A DNA stretch of 64,000 bases from Denitromonas ohlonensis (GTDB lineage Bacteria; Pseudomonadota; Gammaproteobacteria; Burkholderiales; Rhodocyclaceae), in assembly GCF_007625205.1 (NCBI RefSeq), contig NZ_VMNI01000003.1, positions 1 through 64,000 of the forward strand. Reading direction: 5' to 3'. Below, piece after piece: positions 35,494 through 43,718 of the stretch (position 1 is the first letter of the stretch; the number at the start of each line of letters is the position of its first letter). A program made the translations under genes and the position numbers. Under the pieces are notes generated by a model, which was not told where the DNA came from, did not search any database, and saw only the letters and a program-made list of their open reading frames with translations.

Positions 35494-36621
35494 ATGGCCT
35501 CCATCGGCCGCCGCCGGCGCGGCATCGACTTCTGGCCCGGCTTTGTCGATGCGCTGGCTGCGCTACTGATGGTGATGATCTTCGTCATCCTGATCTTCAC
35601 CATTGGTCAGTTCGTGCTCACCGACGCCGTTTCCGGCCGCGACCGCGCGCTGGCGCAGCTCAACGCCGAGCTGTCTCAGCTGGCTGAGCAACTGAGCCTC
35701 GAAACCAACGCCCGCAAGAGAGCCGATGTGCAACTGGGCGAACTCTCCGCCTCGCTCGCCAGCAGCGAATCGGCCCGTCAAGCCCTCGATGTCCGCCTGC
35801 AATCGACCGAAGCCGCGCGCGCCGAAACGGAGGCGGCCCGCGCCGCCGCCGAGGCCGAAGGGCTGCGGCTGGTCGCCGACATCGCCGCCCTGCAACGCCT
35901 CAAGACCGAACTCGAAGCCGAGGCCGCACGACTGGCCAGCCAGCTCGACAGCACCGGCACGGCGCTCAAGGAAAAGACCGAACTGTCGGAGCGCTCGATC
36001 GCCCAGGTCGAACTGCTCAACCGCCAACTCGCCGCCCTGCGCACCCAGCTCGAACAGCTCAATGAAGCCCTCGGCGCGGCCGAAACCGCCGCGCGCAGCA
36101 AGGATCTGGAAATCGAAGAACTCGGCAAGAAGCTCAACGTGGCGCTGGCCAGCCGGGTGCAAAAACTGGCGCGCTACCGCTCGGAGTTCTTCGGCCGACT
36201 GCGTGAGGTGCTGGACAAGCGCGACGATGTGCAGATCGTCGGCGACCGCTTTGTGTTCTCCAGCGAGGTGCTCTTCGACAGCGCCTCGGACAATGTCAGC
36301 GAGGCCGGCAAACACCAGCTCGCCAAACTGGCCAGCACGCTCAAGGGCATCGCCCGCGAGATTCCGGCCGATCTGCCCTGGGTGCTGCAAGTCGATGGCC
36401 ACACCGACCGCCGCCCGATTTCGACCGAGCGCTTCCCCTCGAACTGGGAGCTATCGACCGCGCGCGCGCTGTCCATCGTCAAGTTCCTGCGCGCACAGGG
36501 CATCGAACCACAGCGCCTGGCCGCCACCGGCTACGGCGAATTCCACCCGCTCGACGAACGCAACACCGACGCCGCCTACGCCAAGAACCGACGCATCGAA
36601 CTCAAGCTCACGAATCGCTGA
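35494..36621 (+). CDS. MotB/OmpA-like peptidoglycan-binding motor subunit
   Basis: A 375-residue partner of the preceding channel protein. It has a single transmembrane helix with the conserved proton-binding aspartate D19 (FVDALAALLMVMIFVILIF), a long periplasmic coiled coil (about 45-230, rich in A/E/L/R), and a C-terminal OmpA/MotB peptidoglycan-binding domain (VLFDSASDNVSEAGKHQLAK, LQVDGHTDRRPIS, LSTARALSIVKFLRAQGIEP, YGEFHPLDERNT, KNRRIELKL). The coiled coil is much longer than in flagellar MotB, so it spans a deeper periplasm. Its end overlaps the convergent araC gene by 14 bases. Confidence 0.88.
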   Translation: MASIGRRRRGIDFWPGFVDALAALLMVMIFVILIFTIGQFVLTDAVSGRDRALAQLNAELSQLAEQLSLETNARKRADVQLGELSASLASSESARQALDVRLQSTEAARAETEAARAAAEAEGLRLVADIAALQRLKTELEAEAARLASQLDSTGTALKEKTELSERSIAQVELLNRQLAALRTQLEQLNEALGAAETAARSKDLEIEELGKKLNVALASRVQKLARYRSEFFGRLREVLDKRDDVQIVGDRFVFSSEVLFDSASDNVSEAGKHQLAKLASTLKGIAREIPADLPWVLQVDGHTDRRPISTERFPSNWELSTARALSIVKFLRAQGIEPQRLAATGYGEFHPLDERNTDAAYAKNRRIELKLTNR

Positions 36622-37450
36622 GCGCCGCCTCGCCGCGCACCTGCGCCAGCCAGTCACGCGGGGCGCAGCCCATGCGCGCACGGAAGGCCCGCGCCAACGC
36701 GTTCGGGCTGCCATAGCCGACCCGATCCGCCACCACCGCCACCGGCCGCCCCTGCTTGAGCAAGGTGCAGCTCACGTTCATGCGCCAGTCGGCCAGATAG
36801 TCGCCCGGCGTCACCCCCACCGTGTCCTTGAACGCGGCGGCGAAGCGCGCGCGTGACATGCCCGCCTGCGCCGCCAGCGCCTCCAGCGACCACGCGGTCT
36901 GCGGCGCGTCGTGCATCGCGGTGATGGCGCGCGCGAGTTTCGGGTCAGCCAGGCCGGCGAGCAAACCGGTTTGGGCCGCGCCCTGGTCCATCAGATAACG
37001 CAACAGCTGAATCAGCAACAACTCACACAGCCGGTCGATGGCCGCCTGCCGGCCGCACTGATCGCGCTCGGCTTCGGCAAACAGCAAGTCCAGCGTCGGG
37101 CCCAGTCCCGGCAGATCGGCCAGCGGAATCTGCAACATCGGCGGCAAGGCCATGGCCAGCGGGTTGCCGGCCGAGGCCCCCAGGTCCACTTCGGCGCACA
37201 GCAAGTCGACGGTGTCGCCCGGTGCTGCGATAAAGCGGTGCGAGGCGACGCGCGGATAAAACAGCAGGCTCGGCTCGGTGACCAGCAGATCCCCATGCAC
37301 CGACGAGCACGCCGTGATCGGGCCACGCCGCAGCAGATGGATATAGCCGTGCGGCGCCGCGTAGTGATGCTGCCCACAGAAGGCGCCGCTGTGAAACACG
37401 CGCGCCGACAGCGAGTAGTGCTGAAGCAAACCAGCCAGTCGATCTGCCAT
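36608..37450 (-). CDS. AraC-family transcriptional regulator
   Basis: A 280-residue regulator. The N-terminal cupin-like domain (FHSGAFCGQHHYAAPHGYIH, ASSVHGDLLV-like segments; about 15-100) senses ligand; the two C-terminal helix-turn-helix motifs are WSLEALAAQAGMSRARFAAA and VAVVADRVGYGSPNALARAF (about 190-270). GGAGATTGGC precedes the ATG at 37450. It is divergent from the AhpD-like/P460 operon across a 118-base gap, so it probably regulates it. A longer in-frame start is rejected because it reads through the divergent gene. Confidence 0.9.
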   Translation of the reverse strand: MADRLAGLLQHYSLSARVFHSGAFCGQHHYAAPHGYIHLLRRGPITACSSVHGDLLVTEPSLLFYPRVASHRFIAAPGDTVDLLCAEVDLGASAGNPLAMALPPMLQIPLADLPGLGPTLDLLFAEAERDQCGRQAAIDRLCELLLIQLLRYLMDQGAAQTGLLAGLADPKLARAITAMHDAPQTAWSLEALAAQAGMSRARFAAAFKDTVGVTPGDYLADWRMNVSCTLLKQGRPVAVVADRVGYGSPNALARAFRARMGCAPRDWLAQVRGEAALSDS

Positions 37451-37568
37451 GCCAATCTCCATCCAAGACGATGCGTTACATATTTGATACTGAATGCGCC
37501 ATATCGTACCAAACAAGCGGCGATGATGCGTCACGTGCTCTTGCACCTCACTCACAACGGAGAAACAC

Positions 37569-38102
37569 ATGACCCAGATCGCCCCCCTGACCCTCGACAC
37601 CGCCGACACCGCGACCGCCGCCACACTCAAGGCCGTCAAAACCAAACTCGGCATGGTGCCGAACATGTTCGCCACGCTCGCCCACGCACCGGCCGCGCTC
37701 AACGGCTACCTCGGTTTGTCCGAGACGCTGGGCACCGGCCGCCTCAGCACCGCACAACGCGAAATCGTCGCACTCGCCGCCGGTCAGGCCAACCGCTGCC
37801 AGTACTGCCTGAGCGCACACACCCTGATCGGCAAAGGCGCCGGCCTGTCGGCAGAGGCCATCGCCGCCGCCCGCAGCGGCAAGGGCGCCAACGCCCTCGA
37901 CGACGCCATCGCCGGCTTTGCCCGCGCGCTGGTCGAACAACGCGGCGTAGTCGCCACCGAGGCGATTGCCAGCTACCGCCGCGCCGGGCTCGACGACGGC
38001 CTGATCCTGGAAGTGATCGCCAACGTCGCGCTCAACACCCTCACCAACTACACCAACCACATCGCCGACACGACAGTGGATTTCCCCGTCGTCGCCGTCT
38101 GA
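37569..38102 (+). CDS. Carboxymuconolactone decarboxylase/AhpD-family protein
   Basis: A 177-residue AhpD-like protein with the peroxidatic motif C77-x2-C80-x3-H84 (NRCQYCLSAH) preceded by ALAAGQA and LSTAQREIV. AhpD-core proteins reduce peroxides or act as thiol disulfide partners. The gene has a clear GGAG site (ACGGAGAAACAC) and is cotranscribed with the P460 gene 23 bases downstream. With AraC opposite, this looks like an oxidative/nitrosative stress operon; the true substrate is not known. Confidence 0.9.
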   Translation: MTQIAPLTLDTADTATAATLKAVKTKLGMVPNMFATLAHAPAALNGYLGLSETLGTGRLSTAQREIVALAAGQANRCQYCLSAHTLIGKGAGLSAEAIAAARSGKGANALDDAIAGFARALVEQRGVVATEAIASYRRAGLDDGLILEVIANVALNTLTNYTNHIADTTVDFPVVAV

Positions 38103-38125
38103 CCGACCTTGGTAAAAAGGAGAAG

Positions 38126-38677
38126 ATGATGAAAACCACGCTCACCCGCGCGCTGCTCGCCAGCGCCCTCGCCCTGCCACTGGTCGCCACCGCCGGCGAC
38201 TTCTCACCCTATGTCGACGCCAAAGGCAGCATCAGCCGCCCCACCGACTTCCGTACCCACTTCGTCCATCTGGGCTCATGGGCGGTGCTGGACGAAAAAT
38301 CCGCCGCGCGCGGCATGCACGATGTGTACACCGAAAAGGCCTCGGCCGAGGCCTATCGCAAAACGGGCAAGTTCCCGGACGGCGCCACGCTGGTGAAGGA
38401 AATCCGCAAATTGGAGACCGGCGCCATGACCACCGGCGATCCGGTGGTCTGGGGGTCCGATGCGGCCGTGTGGTTCGTGATGGTCAAGGACGCCAAAGGC
38501 CGTTTCGCCAGCAACCCGCAATGGGGCGACGGCTGGGGTTGGGCCATGTTCAAGGCCGACGCGCCGGCCACCAATGTGGCGGCCAGCTATGACGCCGACT
38601 GCAAGGCCTGCCATATCCCCGCAGCGCAAACCGACCGGGTGTTCATCCAGGGCTATCCGACGCTGTCACCGCACTGA
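38126..38677 (+). CDS. Cytochrome P460-family periplasmic protein
   Basis: A 183-residue P460-type cytochrome, the second in this window. A Sec signal peptide (MMKTTLTRALLASALALPLV, cleaved near ATAGD) leads to P460-fold segments: RTHFVHLGSWAVLD, MHDVYTEKASAEAYRKTGKF, FPDGATLVKEI, AAVWFVMVKDAKGRFA and WGWAMFKAD. The haem motif CKACH is near residue 159. AAAAGGAGAAG supports the start at 38126. Unlike the lipoprotein paralogue at 15165 it has no lipobox and belongs to an AraC-linked operon with an AhpD-like gene. Expected to act on hydroxylamine/NO-type substrates. Confidence 0.88.
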   Translation: MMKTTLTRALLASALALPLVATAGDFSPYVDAKGSISRPTDFRTHFVHLGSWAVLDEKSAARGMHDVYTEKASAEAYRKTGKFPDGATLVKEIRKLETGAMTTGDPVVWGSDAAVWFVMVKDAKGRFASNPQWGDGWGWAMFKADAPATNVAASYDADCKACHIPAAQTDRVFIQGYPTLSPH

Positions 38678-38692
38678 CTTGCTGTCGGGATA

Positions 38693-38732
38693 CGCTTCGC
38701 GCAGGATGATCGCTCTCGTTCTGCGCGAAGCG
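38693..38732 (+). terminator. Inverted repeat after the P460 gene
   Basis: Perfect 12-base arms CGCTTCGCGCAG (38693-38704) and CTGCGCGAAGCG (38721-38732) with a 16-base loop, followed by CCCTTTCC. Likely a terminator of the AhpD-like/P460 operon, without a strong U-tract. Confidence 0.55.
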
Positions 38733-38751
38733 CCCTTTCCGGAAGCGCCCC

Positions 38752-39345
38752 ATGCCGACACTCGACACCTTTCTGACCGACGTCCGCGCCTGCACGCGCT
38801 GCGCCGCGCATCTGCCGCATGGTGTGCGTCCGGTGTTCCAGTTTCACCCGAGCGCGCCCATCCTCATCGCCGGCCAGGCGCCGGGCGCCCGCGTGCATGC
38901 CTCTGGCGTGCCCTTTGACGACCCCAGCGGCGACCGCCTGCGCGCCTGGCTGGGCGTGGACCGCGACACCTTCTACGACGCCACCAAAATCGCGATCCTG
39001 CCCATGGGTTTCTGCTACCCCGGCACCGGCAAAAGCGGCGATCTGCCGCCGCGCCCCGAATGCGCCCCCGCCTGGCGCGATGCTTTCATGCAACGCTTCG
39101 AACGCCTGTCGCTGGTCATCGTGCTCGGCAGCTACGCCATGGACTACCACCTCGGCACCGGCAAGGCGCCGCTCACCGAAGTGGTTGAAAACTGGCGCGA
39201 CCACTGGCCGCAAGCCCTGCCGCTACCGCACCCCAGCCCGCGCAACAACCGCTGGCTGGTGCGCAACCCCTGGTTCGAACACGACGTATTACCCGCCCTC
39301 AAAGCCCGCGTCCGCGAAGTGCTGACCGCCAAGGAACCCTCATGA
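38752..39345 (+). CDS. Uracil-DNA glycosylase-family iron-sulfur protein
   Basis: A 197-residue UDG-superfamily protein. Motif 1 is GQAPGARVHASGVPFDDPSG (residues 41-60); the C-terminal DNA-contact motif is LPHPSPRNNRW. Cysteines C14, C17, C88 and C104 sit where the family 4/5 [4Fe-4S] ligands lie. It should excise uracil from DNA, though some members of this subgroup are inactive. It is first in a run of three tightly spaced plus-strand genes (overlap ATGA at 39342). Confidence 0.9.
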   Translation: MPTLDTFLTDVRACTRCAAHLPHGVRPVFQFHPSAPILIAGQAPGARVHASGVPFDDPSGDRLRAWLGVDRDTFYDATKIAILPMGFCYPGTGKSGDLPPRPECAPAWRDAFMQRFERLSLVIVLGSYAMDYHLGTGKAPLTEVVENWRDHWPQALPLPHPSPRNNRWLVRNPWFEHDVLPALKARVREVLTAKEPS

Positions 39346-39731
39346 CCGACGACACCGCCGCCATCACCGAGTTGCTGCAAAAATACTACGATGCGCTGGT
39401 GCGCTGCGACACCGCGCTACTGGCCGAGGTGTTGCACCCCGAGGCGCACTACTTCACCGCCAGCGACGGCACGTTGCTGCACCTCGACATGCCCACCTAC
39501 TTTCCCATCGTGGCCGGTCGCACCTCGCCCGACAGCACCGGCGAAGCCTGCCGCTACACCATCGACAGCATCGAACTCATCGGCCCGGTCACCGCACTGG
39601 CGCGCATGCGAAGCACCATGATGCAAAAACACTTCAACGATATCCTCAGCCTCATCCGCCTCGACGGCCAATGGCGCATCATCGCCAAGGTCTTCCATTT
39701 CGACCCGGCCACCCCCACAGGCGCCCGCTGA
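39342..39731 (+). CDS. NTF2-like (SnoaL/lumazine-binding-like) protein
   Basis: A 129-residue cone-shaped NTF2-fold protein: ITELLQKYYDALVRCDTALL, LAEVLHPEAHYF, CRYTIDSIELIGPVTALARM, DILSLIRLDGQWRIIAKVFH. Family members are small ligand-binding enzymes or scaffolds; the catalytic pocket here is not assignable. It overlaps the UDG stop by ATGA and is 2 bases ahead of a tautomerase gene. Confidence 0.85.
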   Translation: MTDDTAAITELLQKYYDALVRCDTALLAEVLHPEAHYFTASDGTLLHLDMPTYFPIVAGRTSPDSTGEACRYTIDSIELIGPVTALARMRSTMMQKHFNDILSLIRLDGQWRIIAKVFHFDPATPTGAR

Positions 39732-39733
39732 CC

Positions 39734-39952
39734 ATGCCCTATGTGAACATCAAGATCACCCGCGAAGGCGGCACCACCGCCGAGCAAAAAGCCGAACTCA
39801 TCGACGGCGTCACCACCCTGCTCGCCCGCGTCCTCGGCAAAAACCCGACCACCACCGTGGTGGTCATCGACGAAGTGGATCTCGACAACTGGGGCATTGG
39901 CGGCTTGCCGGTGGAGGCGTTCCGCCAGCAGCAGCGCGGCGGCGGAAAATAG
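39734..39952 (+). CDS. 4-Oxalocrotonate tautomerase-family small enzyme
   Basis: A 72-residue tautomerase. After Met removal the catalytic Pro1 is exposed (MPYVNIKITREGG); the family arginine positions are covered by TTTVVVIDEVDLDNWGIGGLP. Enzymes of this family convert enol to keto acids in aromatic catabolism or act on unknown small molecules. Last gene of the UDG-NTF2-tautomerase run. Confidence 0.88.
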   Translation: MPYVNIKITREGGTTAEQKAELIDGVTTLLARVLGKNPTTTVVVIDEVDLDNWGIGGLPVEAFRQQQRGGGK

Positions 39953-39972
39953 CCTCAATCGAGCGGGTGCGC

Positions 39973-40359
39973 TCAGTCCTCGGCGCCTTCCCAGCGAATC
40001 GTCACCTCACGCCGGCCCCAGTCGCGGGCCTTTTTGACGTTCTCGCCCATATAGATGTCGATCTTCTCGTTCCAGCGCGGATGCATCTTGTCGAGCACCA
40101 CATAGCGCCCGTCGAGGCCGTCGATGGTCACTTCGGCGCCTTGCACCAGACCGAGCTCGAGCAGGTCGCGCGAGACGGCGATGACTTTCATGCCGGGCGC
40201 CAGGGTGTCGCCCCAGGCGGCGATGTTGGGGGTGTCGTCGGTTTCGCCGGGCGATGAGGTGTAGGCCGTGGCGGTGACGGTGAGCGTGCGCTCATCACCA
40301 CCGCAGGCAGCGGTGAGCGCGGCGATCAGCAACACGGCGAGTCGGGCGGGTGGGCACAT
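39973..40359 (-). CDS. 3D-domain (RlpA/MltA-like) envelope lipoprotein
   Basis: A 128-residue protein with a lipoprotein signal (MCPPARLAVLLIAALTAAC, lipobox TAAC) and a 3D domain of the double-psi barrel type (TVTATAYTSSPGETDDTPNIAAWG, APGMKVIAVSRDLLEL, VLDKMHPRWNEKIDIYMG, KKARDWGRREVTIRW) as found at the end of lytic transglycosylases. It may act on or bind peptidoglycan. No ribosome binding site is evident for this ATG, but a short ORF with a strong one ends 2 bases before it. Confidence 0.82.
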   Translation of the reverse strand: MCPPARLAVLLIAALTAACGGDERTLTVTATAYTSSPGETDDTPNIAAWGDTLAPGMKVIAVSRDLLELGLVQGAEVTIDGLDGRYVVLDKMHPRWNEKIDIYMGENVKKARDWGRREVTIRWEGAED

Positions 40360-40361
40360 GG

Positions 40362-40460
40362 TCACGGCTCGCACCAGCGCAAGTCGGCCATGGTCGCCAA
40401 GCGGGATCTGGCCGACCGCGCCATGTCAGGCCAATCCCGATAACCGGTCACATCGTGCAT
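40362..40460 (-). CDS. Possible 32-residue leader ORF before the 3D lipoprotein
   Basis: An ATG at 40460 preceded by an excellent GGGGAGGAG site opens a 32-codon frame (MHDVTGYRDWPDMARSARSR, then twelve residues ending WCEP) that stops 2 bases before the lipoprotein ATG, which lacks its own site. The arrangement looks like translational coupling. The peptide matches nothing I recognise. Confidence 0.45.
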   Translation of the reverse strand: MHDVTGYRDWPDMARSARSRLATMADLRWCEP

Positions 40461-40548
40461 GGCGCTCCTCCCCGGCGCGGTCGGGGGCCGCGCCCATTTT
40501 CAGCATAGCTGCTACGCCCGGCGCAGCCATCGACGGGCCGACGCGGGC

Positions 40549-42171
40549 TCAATCCGTGCTGAAATTCAGCAGCCGGCGTTTGTTGGGGATGCGCACATAG
40601 CGCCCGCTCATCTCGATCAGCCCGGCTTCGCTCAATTGCTGGAAGGTTCGCGACAACGTTGGCGGAGTGAGATTGAGATACGAGGCGATGATCTGCTTTT
40701 GCGCAGGCAGCACGGCTTCGAGCACGCCGTGCCCGTTGATGCGGGCATGTGCCAGCAAATGGTGGATGACCCGCTCCATGCCGGTTTGCAGCGCAAAGGC
40801 TTCGAGCTCGGCCGCCACCGCGTGGTAACGCCGGCCCAGATGCGCCAGCACCGCTTGCGAAAATGGCAGGCTACGCGTGAGCAAGGCCAGCAGCGGCGCT
40901 TGCGGAATCAGCAGCAGCACGGAGGCGGTCAGTGCTTGCGCGAACACCGTGTGCGCCGAGCCGGTCAGCGCATCGGCCTCGCCAAACACCTGCAGCGGAC
41001 CGGCAATATCCATGACTTTTTCGGCGCCGCGGGCGTTCGACACCGCGAGCTTCACCTGCCCGCTGATGACCAGGTACACGCCATGCGGCGCATCCCCGCG
41101 ATTGAACACCACCTTGCCCTTGGGCATGCGCATCAGGCGTGAGGCAGACTCCAGGCCATCGCGCTCCACTTTTGTCAGCCCCTGAAACAGCGCGTGTCGC
41201 GACAGCACCGAGCTGTCTTCCTTGAGCCGCTCGCCCACCCCCGCCGCCGCAGCATCCGCCTCGCTGACCGCCGGGCGCAAAAGCACCAGCAACACCATCT
41301 GACCATGCAGCGCCAGATGCGTCAGCCGCGCCCACACCGGCGCCTCGGCGCCCCGGCAATGCAGTCGCCCTTCAAAACGGCCCGCCATCAAGACTTCACT
41401 GACCAGCACCGGAAAACGCAGCGCTTCATCGGGCGCCAGCACATCCGCCAGATGCTGCGTGCTCAAAGCGTCGGCCGACTCGCCAAAAAAATCCGCCGCG
41501 GCGGTGTTGGCATGCAGGATGGCCGACGGCATCAAGGCCGAATCGACCGACACAATCAAGGCGGGCGCCTCGCCGTGTGCGCACATCTCCAGCACGCCGG
41601 CCTCGCTCGCCAGCAGCGCCGCGCTGTGCTGCGCCACCACATCGCTGAAGCTCGGCTCGGTCGCCGCCGGCGCCATCAAGGCCTGCGCCCGCGCCTCCCA
41701 GCTGGCCATCCCGTCGGTCGGCAAGGCGGTTGTTGCGCCCCCCGTCGGGGACGCACTCGCCTGTGCCGCACGCAGCGCCTTGGCCACGACCTGATCCTCG
41801 CCCTGGATGTGATCGACCAGCCAGTCGCCAAGGAACATCAACAGACGCTGCCCGTCGAGTACGCCGTCCTCGCCCAGCGCTTCGACCATGTCGCCCACCT
41901 GGGCAAGGAAGCGCGCATGGCTTTGATGATGGACGTCGCTCTGTTTTGCCTCCAGCCCACACAAGGCCATCAAGGCCTCTTCGGTGCTGAAGTGCACCTG
42001 CGCATACTCGGTGAGATAGCCCAGCAGCAAGCGCACCTCGTCTGCCGACAACTCGGGCGCCTCGGCCAGCTTCGCGGCCGTCGCGTTGACCAGTTCAACC
42101 AGCCCGCGATGCTGCTGATCGACCACGTCGATGTCGGTTTTCAGGGAGTCGTTCCACGCCACAATCTGCAT
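40549..42171 (-). CDS. Hemerythrin-PAS-CRP fusion transcription factor
   Basis: A 540-residue regulator with three parts. The N-terminal bacteriohemerythrin domain (about 1-135) has the full set of di-iron ligands: H21, H60, E64, H81, H85, H121, D126. A PAS-like domain (about 195-300; ILHANTAAADFFGESADALS) follows. The C-terminal CRP/FNR module has a cyclic-nucleotide-type beta-roll (KGKVVFNRGDAPHGVYLVISGQVKL) and helix-turn-helix QKQIIASYLNLTPPTLSRTFQQL near residues 485-510. The di-iron site should sense O2 or NO. In FNR a glutamate precedes the serine-arginine of the recognition helix; here it is proline (PPTLSR). A perfect FNR box lies 122 bases upstream. Confidence 0.92.
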   Translation of the reverse strand: MQIVAWNDSLKTDIDVVDQQHRGLVELVNATAAKLAEAPELSADEVRLLLGYLTEYAQVHFSTEEALMALCGLEAKQSDVHHQSHARFLAQVGDMVEALGEDGVLDGQRLLMFLGDWLVDHIQGEDQVVAKALRAAQASASPTGGATTALPTDGMASWEARAQALMAPAATEPSFSDVVAQHSAALLASEAGVLEMCAHGEAPALIVSVDSALMPSAILHANTAAADFFGESADALSTQHLADVLAPDEALRFPVLVSEVLMAGRFEGRLHCRGAEAPVWARLTHLALHGQMVLLVLLRPAVSEADAAAAGVGERLKEDSSVLSRHALFQGLTKVERDGLESASRLMRMPKGKVVFNRGDAPHGVYLVISGQVKLAVSNARGAEKVMDIAGPLQVFGEADALTGSAHTVFAQALTASVLLLIPQAPLLALLTRSLPFSQAVLAHLGRRYHAVAAELEAFALQTGMERVIHHLLAHARINGHGVLEAVLPAQKQIIASYLNLTPPTLSRTFQQLSEAGLIEMSGRYVRIPNKRRLLNFSTD

Positions 42172-42292
42172 TCACATCACCTCAGGAGTCGCCCCGAACC
42201 GGCCATCTGCATGGTCTGGCGGGCCAGGTCGCGCGGGCACTCGTGGCGCCGCGCGTCAAGCCTCGATTGTCCCGAACGGCCCGGGGCGCGTG

Positions 42293-42306
42293 TTGATGGA
42301 TATCAA
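42293..42306. promoter_or_regulatory. Perfect FNR/Dnr-type box
   Basis: TTGAT-GGAT-ATCAA, an exact match to the FNR consensus TTGAT-N4-ATCAA. It lies in the 285-base gap between the divergent hemerythrin-PAS-CRP gene and the lysozyme-like gene. It should place at least one of them under anaerobic or NO control. Confidence 0.8.
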
Positions 42307-42456
42307 TTGCGTCCGCCCAAACCCCTGATGTAACGGCAAAAGCCGGGCGCCGGCGAGCTCAGCCAGCAACACGCCTTGTTCGCGCAGGCTGGCCGTCTAC
42401 ACTGAGATCTGTCACCACCGCCCGCCCATCGAATGCATATCTCATAGGGAAATGTC

Positions 42457-43602
42457 ATGGCACAAGGCTTGAAGTACGACAACGACTATCTTGTCGGCGG
42501 CCCCGCGCGTGCCGCCGTCACCCCCAACTTCCGACTCGCCGAATACACCCGCCCCGACGGCAGCATCCGGGTCCACCGCGAGCTGGTCGGCGCCGTCCAG
42601 ATGCTGCGCAACGCACTCAAGCGCAGCGTCGATATCGCCTCGCTGCTGCCCGAAGGCGGCCTGGGGCGCGGGCGGGACGGCCGCTTCGTGTGGGTCGAAT
42701 CGGGCGACCCCGCCGAGGTCGCCGCCGCCGCCACCCGACTGGCGCGCGATGGCTGGTTCGAGCGCATCGAGATCAAGGGGCCGCGGGTCTATCTCGAAAT
42801 GCCCGACCCCGCGCAGCTTCCGCCGCTGGTGGCCGAAAACGCGCTCGAGCGCGCAATCCAGGTCACCGCCGCATTCGAGACCTCGGGCGACCCCTACCTG
42901 CAGGTGACTGGCAATTTCGACGGCGCCGGGCTGTCCTTCGGTCCCATCCAGGTCAACTTCGGCACCGGCACGCTGCAAGAGATGTTCCGCCGCTACCGGG
43001 CGCGCGACGAAGCCGCCCTCAAACGCTGCTTCGGCGAGTTGTGGACGGAATGGCTGCAGGTGTTGGCCCTGCCCTCGCGCAGCCGCCAGGTGGCCTGGGC
43101 CGACGGCCTCAGCCGGGGTCGCAACAAGGCCGACTTCGACCCCGCCTGGAAAGCCGCGCTGCAAGCCGTGGGCAACACCCCCGCCTTCCGTGACGAAACC
43201 CTGCGTTATGCCTACGATGTGTACGGCCGCAAGCTGATTGCCGCATTGTCATGGCTCAATGGTGTCTGCCCCATCCCCATCGGCAACTTCCGCTGCCTCG
43301 CCGCGCTCTACGATCTGTGCGTGCAACAAGGTAGCCTCAACAAAGCCCACGACGCCATCCGCCGCCGCGTCGCCGCCGAAAACCCGACCGACGAATTCCA
43401 GCTCACCCGCATCGCGGTCGAAGAGCGCGGCCGCAAGGCCAACGCCGCGTGGCGCGCCGACTGCATCAGCCGCCGCCTGTGCATCCTCGAACGTGAGCCG
43501 GTTGAAGTCACCGAATCGGGGCGCAGCGCCCAGCGCGACAACCCCAATCTGTATCTGCTGCGCAATGTGCCGGTGAAGCAGATGGAGCGGTATTTGTTGT
43601 AG
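42457..43602 (+). CDS. Putative peptidoglycan-associated protein, M15-like and lysozyme-like parts
   Basis: A 381-residue protein without a signal peptide. The first part (AVTPNFRLAEYTRPDGSIRV then HRELVGAVQMLRNALK, about 20-120) resembles the non-catalytic shell of M15-type peptidases but lacks the zinc histidines. The second part (about 145-340) has GNFDGAGLSFGPIQVNFGTG, a motif of lysozyme-like domains in phage and bacterial wall enzymes. I cannot name the family with confidence. It is divergent from the hemerythrin regulator, near the FNR box, and ends at a good terminator. Possible endolysin-like activity is inferred. Confidence 0.6.
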   Translation: MAQGLKYDNDYLVGGPARAAVTPNFRLAEYTRPDGSIRVHRELVGAVQMLRNALKRSVDIASLLPEGGLGRGRDGRFVWVESGDPAEVAAAATRLARDGWFERIEIKGPRVYLEMPDPAQLPPLVAENALERAIQVTAAFETSGDPYLQVTGNFDGAGLSFGPIQVNFGTGTLQEMFRRYRARDEAALKRCFGELWTEWLQVLALPSRSRQVAWADGLSRGRNKADFDPAWKAALQAVGNTPAFRDETLRYAYDVYGRKLIAALSWLNGVCPIPIGNFRCLAALYDLCVQQGSLNKAHDAIRRRVAAENPTDEFQLTRIAVEERGRKANAAWRADCISRRLCILEREPVEVTESGRSAQRDNPNLYLLRNVPVKQMERYLL

Positions 43603-43633
43603 GCGTGCGTCAGCGAAGCACTCACTGAGTGCC

Positions 43634-43678
43634 AGAAAGCCGACAGCCCGCAACACCGCATGGCGTCGGCTTTCTTTA
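43634..43678 (+). terminator. Terminator after the lysozyme-like gene
   Basis: Perfect 11-base arms AGAAAGCCGAC (43634-43644) and GTCGGCTTTCT (43665-43675), followed by TTA. Confidence 0.75.
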
Positions 43679-43718
43679 CAGACAATACGTCGCAGTATCG
43701 GCGCTGCTAAGGCCAACC

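Noticed and set aside
34410-36621. Zorya anti-phage system
   Set aside because: ZorA/ZorB-like architecture is present, but no zorC, zorD or zorE is adjacent (flanks are a small membrane protein and an AraC regulator), so only an orphan motor pair can be claimed.
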